NCBI GenBank assembly: GCA_050084985.1
Contig: JBITNC010000001.1
Location: forward strand, 73,160,001-73,224,000
DNA: 64,000 nucleotides
Direction of reading: 5' to 3'
Origin: Nageia nagi
Lineage: Eukaryota; Pinophyta
Below the pieces are notes generated by a model. That model was not told the DNA's origin and did not search any database. It saw only the letters and a program-made list of their open reading frames with translations. Positions 60,017 through 64,000 of the stretch are shown piece after piece (position 1 is the stretch's first letter; each line of letters opens with the position of its first letter). Both the position numbers and the translations under genes were made by a program.

Positions 60017-60566
60017 TTTAACTTAGAATATCAAAGGTTACAATGCCCTAGGAAGAAAAAGGTATTTCAAAGACCTTTATAAAGGAAAAAACCTAACATA
60101 GTACTCATTTAAGAATCTAAAGTGGATATATATTTGACACAAAGAAAAATATGGAAAAAAAATAAATTTTCATTAGCAGGAATCTAATGAAGCTTTAAGT
60201 GGTTTAATGACTCTATGGGACTTGAGAATAATGCAACCATGAAGTGTTTTCTATTAGAATCAACTAAACATGTACATCCACACTTTTATTCTTAGTTTTG
60301 AATATAACTTTGAATTTGTCATTACCAACTTATATGTACCTAATAATTCTATTAAGAGAAGAAAGCTATTTGAACTTTTGACTGACTATAAAATCTCCTT
60401 TCTTAATATCTTATGGATTATTATGGGGGATTTTAATACTATCCTCCAACCCCATGAGAAATTAGGGGGAGGGAAGGTAAAGGAAAGTGATATGGTAGAC
60501 CTAAAAAACCTTTTAGACATGAACAATCTTATTGACTTTGACTTGACGAGGGAAAAATTCACCTAG
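60017..60566 (+). pseudogene. LINE endonuclease domain
   Basis: The start NIKGYNALGRKRYFKDL (from about 60026) matches the beginning of the AP-type endonuclease. Later pieces are VTNLYVPNN and the catalytic MGDFNTILQPHEKLGG, in the open part 60270-60566. The enzyme nicks target DNA for priming. Stops lie between the two parts. Confidence 0.7.
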
Positions 60567-61360
60567 AACAATATAAGAATTGAGGAAGACCTCATCCAAA
60601 CTGAACTTGATAGAGCTATTTTCTTCCCTTCTTCGCTTGAATTGTTTTTTGGATTACTCACTAATGGCCCAAACTAAAATTGCTTTCAATCATTTATGCC
60701 TCCTACAAGCTACCCCTTATAAAAGGAAAAGATCTCCATTCTGATATGAAGCTATTTGGCTTACACATCCATAACTTGAAGTCAAAATTAAGGAATGCTA
60801 GGACATCAATGTAAAAGGGACTAAAATCCATAAGAAGTTAAGCCTACTTACTTAAAGGGAAGTTGAATATTTGGAGTCAAAATAGCTTCAAACATACTAA
60901 AAGGAAAAAATCAGAGATCATAATGGAGTTGGATGAAGTTGAAATCAAAATCCAAAGAGATGGTAGATACCAAGAAATTGCAACTAGAGTGAATAACCTA
61001 AGGGATTGGTATCGAACCATCCTTAAAAGAGAATAAACATTCTAGAGGTAGAAATACAAAATTACCTGGATTAAAGAAGGTGATAAAAATACCAAGTTAC
61101 TCAAATTATCAACATTAAGAATAAGGGCCTTTAAAAATATCAATGCATTACAAAGAACTGATGAAAGCCTAATTGAAGATGAGGATGAAATGAAAGATCT
61201 TTCAGTTACCTTTTATAGAAACCTTCTCACAAAGGATACATAAGAAGACTAGAATACAACAAGAGAGCTACTAAAAAATATCCCAAGATTAATCAGTGAT
61301 GAAGATAATACAAAACTCACTGCCCAATCATCAGAAGAGGAAATCACTTCTACATTATTT

Positions 61361-62000
61361 ATGATGGAAAAAGATAAAGCCTCGGGCCTAGATGGCTTCC
61401 CAACCTAATTATTTTAATAATTGTGGGATATTATAGGAGCAGATATTATCAAAGAAGTCCAAGAATTCCAAAAGCATATTACTCTATTAAGGTGTTGGAA
61501 CACTACCTTTCTGACACTAATCCCTAAGGTGCAAGGAGCAACCAACCTCAAAACATTTAGGACTATAGGTTTATATAATGCAATTTATAAAATCATAAAA
61601 ATGCTTATAGCCAAATAAATGAATGAGGTTCTTCCTAATATCATATCTCTTGAATAGGATGGCTTTGTGAGAGACAAATAAATTTCTGATGGTATTATCT
61701 TAATGCATAAAGCCCTGCATTCCATAAAATCATCTAAGGAAGAAGCTATTATTATTAAACTTGACATGTAAAAGGCTTATGATTGAGTTTCATGGAAGTA
61801 TCTAGATCAAGTATTAGATAGGTTTGGTTTTCATGACCAACGAAGATCATGGGTCAACTTGTGCATATCATTAGTCAACTTTTTTGTGCTTTTCAATGGG
61901 GAAGTAACTAGATTATTTAATTCATCTAGAGGTCTAAGACAAGGAGACCAATCGTATCCCTATCTATTTATCATAATGGTACAAGCATTAGGAAGATAAT
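61361..62000 (+). pseudogene. LINE reverse transcriptase domain
   Basis: A single frame carries KDKASGLDGFP, FLTLIPKVQGATNLKTFRTIGL, DGFVRDK-stop-ISDGIILMHKALHS, KLDM-stop-KAYD-stop-VSWKYLDQ and SSRGLRQGDQSYPYLFIIM. These are RT blocks 1 to 4 of plant L1 elements, including the first catalytic Asp in KLDM. Many stops sit where relatives have Gln, Arg or Trp. The YADD block expected after this was not identified with confidence, although NYSIITHHQFINNTILV near 62050-62100 sits where it should be. Confidence 0.75.
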
Positions 62001-63239
62001 TAAAGAAGAGAAATTAATTAGGAAATATTAGAGGAATTAGGCCTAATCACAACTATTCTATCATCACCCACCACCAATTTATTAATAATACCATTCTTGT
62101 ATGTAAAGCTAACATTGAAGAAGCTAAGATTATAAGGAATATCCTTGAAAAATATTAAAAAGCATCAAATTAGAATATTAACTATGATAAAACCAATATA
62201 TACTTCTTCACTACCCCCTAATGAAGAAGATAAGGAATTGCACAAATCTTCCAATGCCAAATTGGGACCCTTCCAACCATTTATCTATGAATGCCAATTT
62301 TTAAAGGGAGAGAGCAAAAAACCTTTTGGAATGAGGTTCTTAATAGATTGAATAACAAAATGGATGGATGAAAAGGAGCCTTACTAAGTATGGAAAGAAA
62401 AATCCAACATACAAAAGCTTCCCTTCAAAGCATCCTAGTCTATATGGCTAGTATTTTTTAAGATCCCTACTCTTATGGTAAAAAATGTGGATTAAATATG
62501 TAGGAGATTCATTTAGACCTGTATAAAAGAAAAAAAAAGAATGTCACTTGTAGCTTAGGAAAAGGTCTATAGGAAGAAAGTAGAAGGGGGTCTAGGAATT
62601 AGATAAATCCAAATTGTTAATCAAATAATTTAGCTAAAAATGGCATAAAAACTTAGTAAGACTAGGATTAAGAGTGGACCAAAGTTTGTAGACATAAATA
62701 CCTTGAAGCATTTACTAGCTTACTCGGCCTAAGAAATCCTCCAAAAGGGTCAACCTTTTGGAAGGGTTTGTTAGAAGTTAGAGACATCATGTTAGCCAAT
62801 GCAATGGGAAGTCAATAATAACCAAACTACACTATTTTGGGACTAAAGATGGCTAGGTCCTAAATCTATAACTAATGAATAAGAATGAAATTGATTAATG
62901 ATTTAGTAAAATAATAGAGTCAGGATGAAAGTTGCCAACTACCTTCAGTATCATGACAATGAGGTCCACTGATCAATCCACTTACCAATGATGAACAACT
63001 CACTAACCTAAGAATAAAAATTCTACAAATATTGAACAAATTCCAAATGTTTCAAACCCCAAAAGCATATTATCTTTACTAGTTAGATAAGAAAGGTAAG
63101 TGAATCGAATACTCCATCAAGATCGAATATCATTATCAAAATAATAAGGACCTTAGAAAGCATCTTTGAACTAGTGTATGGATAAAAGGATTAAATCCTA
63201 AGATAGCCTACTTTCTTTGGGTAGTAGTGCTAAACAAAA

Positions 63240-63366
63240 TCCACACTAATGAGGTTTTAAAGAGAAAAGGAATATGTTTCCTTAGTAGATGTACCCTATG
63301 CATGAAAGAAGAGAAGACCTCTTCCCATCTCTTCCTTAACTGTGAATATGCCAAGAATATATAGGA
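63240..63366 (+). pseudogene. LINE carboxy-terminal zinc finger (zf-RVT)
   Basis: RKGICFLSRCTLCMKEEKTS continues to SSHLFLNCEYAKNI and gives the spacing CX2CX8HX4C (63290-63343). This is the reverse-transcriptase-associated zinc-binding motif at the end of plant L1 ORF2. Confidence 0.75.
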
Positions 63367-63670
63367 GGAAGTGAATAAGTAGATCCATAACCAATGCATT
63401 AGTCATTTTTATTTAGCTAAAATAGTGGAGCAATGGAGGCTAGAGGGAGGTAGCAAAAAATCAAAACTCATTTTGGCTATGATCCCTCCCCATCTTTGCT
63501 AGACATTATGGAAAGAAAGGAATGGTAGACTACTCAAAGAACATAAATGAGATGTAGATGGACCTTGGAAGGAATACTCTAGGCTATTGGTTGAAAATAT
63601 TGATTAATTCTTATAGCTATACCCCACCAAAGATGCTGAGCATATATCTTGAGATGATAACTCTACTTAG

Positions 63671-64000
63671 AGATTGACCCCACCAATGCGAAGGGGGATG
63701 GGAGGAGTACCCTATTGTACCAAAAATGTGGTACTTTTAGATTAGTTTGAATAAGGGGGATGGGATCATTGGCCTTAAGATATCAAATTACAATCACATC
63801 CATCCCCTTAACATTTATGGCCCAATCAATTTGACAAGGTAGCATGGGAAAACTTGTGATGGCATCATAGTTTGAGGTGAGACTAAAAAAGATGGCATAC
63901 CTTAGAATCATTACATAATCCTCTCATCATTTCCACCTTTTCCATTACAAGTGCATGTGATTGATAATCCTACAATAATGGGGAAGAGTAGCATGGTCAA
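63671..64000. other. Sequence after the LINE, nothing recognised
   Basis: This may include the LINE 3' untranslated region. Two GGGGGATGGGA words occur at about 63692 and 63756. No gene was seen up to the window edge. Confidence 0.4.

Larger units (their letters stand above)
57532..63670 (+). mobile_element. Decayed LINE (non-LTR retrotransposon)
   Basis: The domain order on the plus strand is ORF1 with a DUF4283-like part and zinc knuckle, AP-type endonuclease, reverse transcriptase, then a CCHC zinc finger of the zf-RVT type. This is the plan of plant L1 elements. About 1.3 kb of unrelated-looking sequence (58375-59690) separates ORF1 from the endonuclease and is probably a later insertion. 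Stops and shifts are frequent. Neither end nor a poly-A tail is clearly seen. Confidence 0.8.

Noticed and set aside
61361-62000. Reassigned stop codons (TAA/TAG read as Gln)
   Set aside because: Stops also replace Arg and Trp, the copia element and helicase exon use standard stops, and cytosine deamination explains the pattern.

Overview
The window looks like nuclear DNA of a seed plant with a large, repeat-rich genome. It is AT-rich and has almost no dense gene space. It holds plant-type Ty1/copia elements with the usual initiator-tRNA-Met primer site, a Ty3/gypsy element with an extra RNase H, a plant LINE, a hAT-type element and a tRNA-derived SINE. A gymnosperm would fit, but the sequence does not prove it. 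There are no bacterial or organellar operons and no CRISPR array.

Layout. Positions 1-9400 are the only genic part. The large first coding exon of a DEAD-box RNA helicase (AtRH25/26/31-like amino-terminal extension, minus strand, 7216-8810) is clear, but I could not find its helicase core. Two small phase-compatible minus-strand exons near 1495-1901 may end another, unidentified gene. Among these lie a 766-bp hAT-type element with a perfect 8-bp target duplication, a SINE with a 14/15 target duplication and a 157-bp near-perfect foldback.

Positions 9433-24899 are a copia-type 5' LTR followed by a 15-kb head-to-tail array of 13 units of about 1.19 kb. Each unit contains the LTR tail, the tRNA primer-binding site, leader sequence and a GC-rich block. 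The central units (about 18.6-21.7 kb) are full of small deletions. The array ends directly on a short gene fragment that weakly resembles a plant U-box/ARM protein.

Positions 25-41 kb are AT-rich decayed sequence with telomere-like repeats, minisatellites and a broken minus-strand copia element (31.3-36.4 kb). Positions 40.9-51.2 kb are a decayed Tat-type gypsy element that has lost its reverse transcriptase core. A young copia element (41323-46341) sits inside its protease motif, with 478-bp LTRs and a 5-bp GATTG duplication. Positions 51-57 kb hold decayed DNA, an (AT)n tract, a minus-strand LTR related to the one at 9.4 kb, and two adjacent short tandem arrays. Positions 57.5-63.7 kb are a decayed LINE with ORF1, endonuclease, reverse transcriptase and a terminal zinc finger.

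The window is best read as layered transposon insertion and decay around one or two ancient gene pieces. The strongest new observations are the 13-unit array seeded on a retrotransposon 5' end, the copia insertion inside the gypsy protease motif, and the fact that all six differences between the young copia LTRs are transitions at CG or CHG sites.
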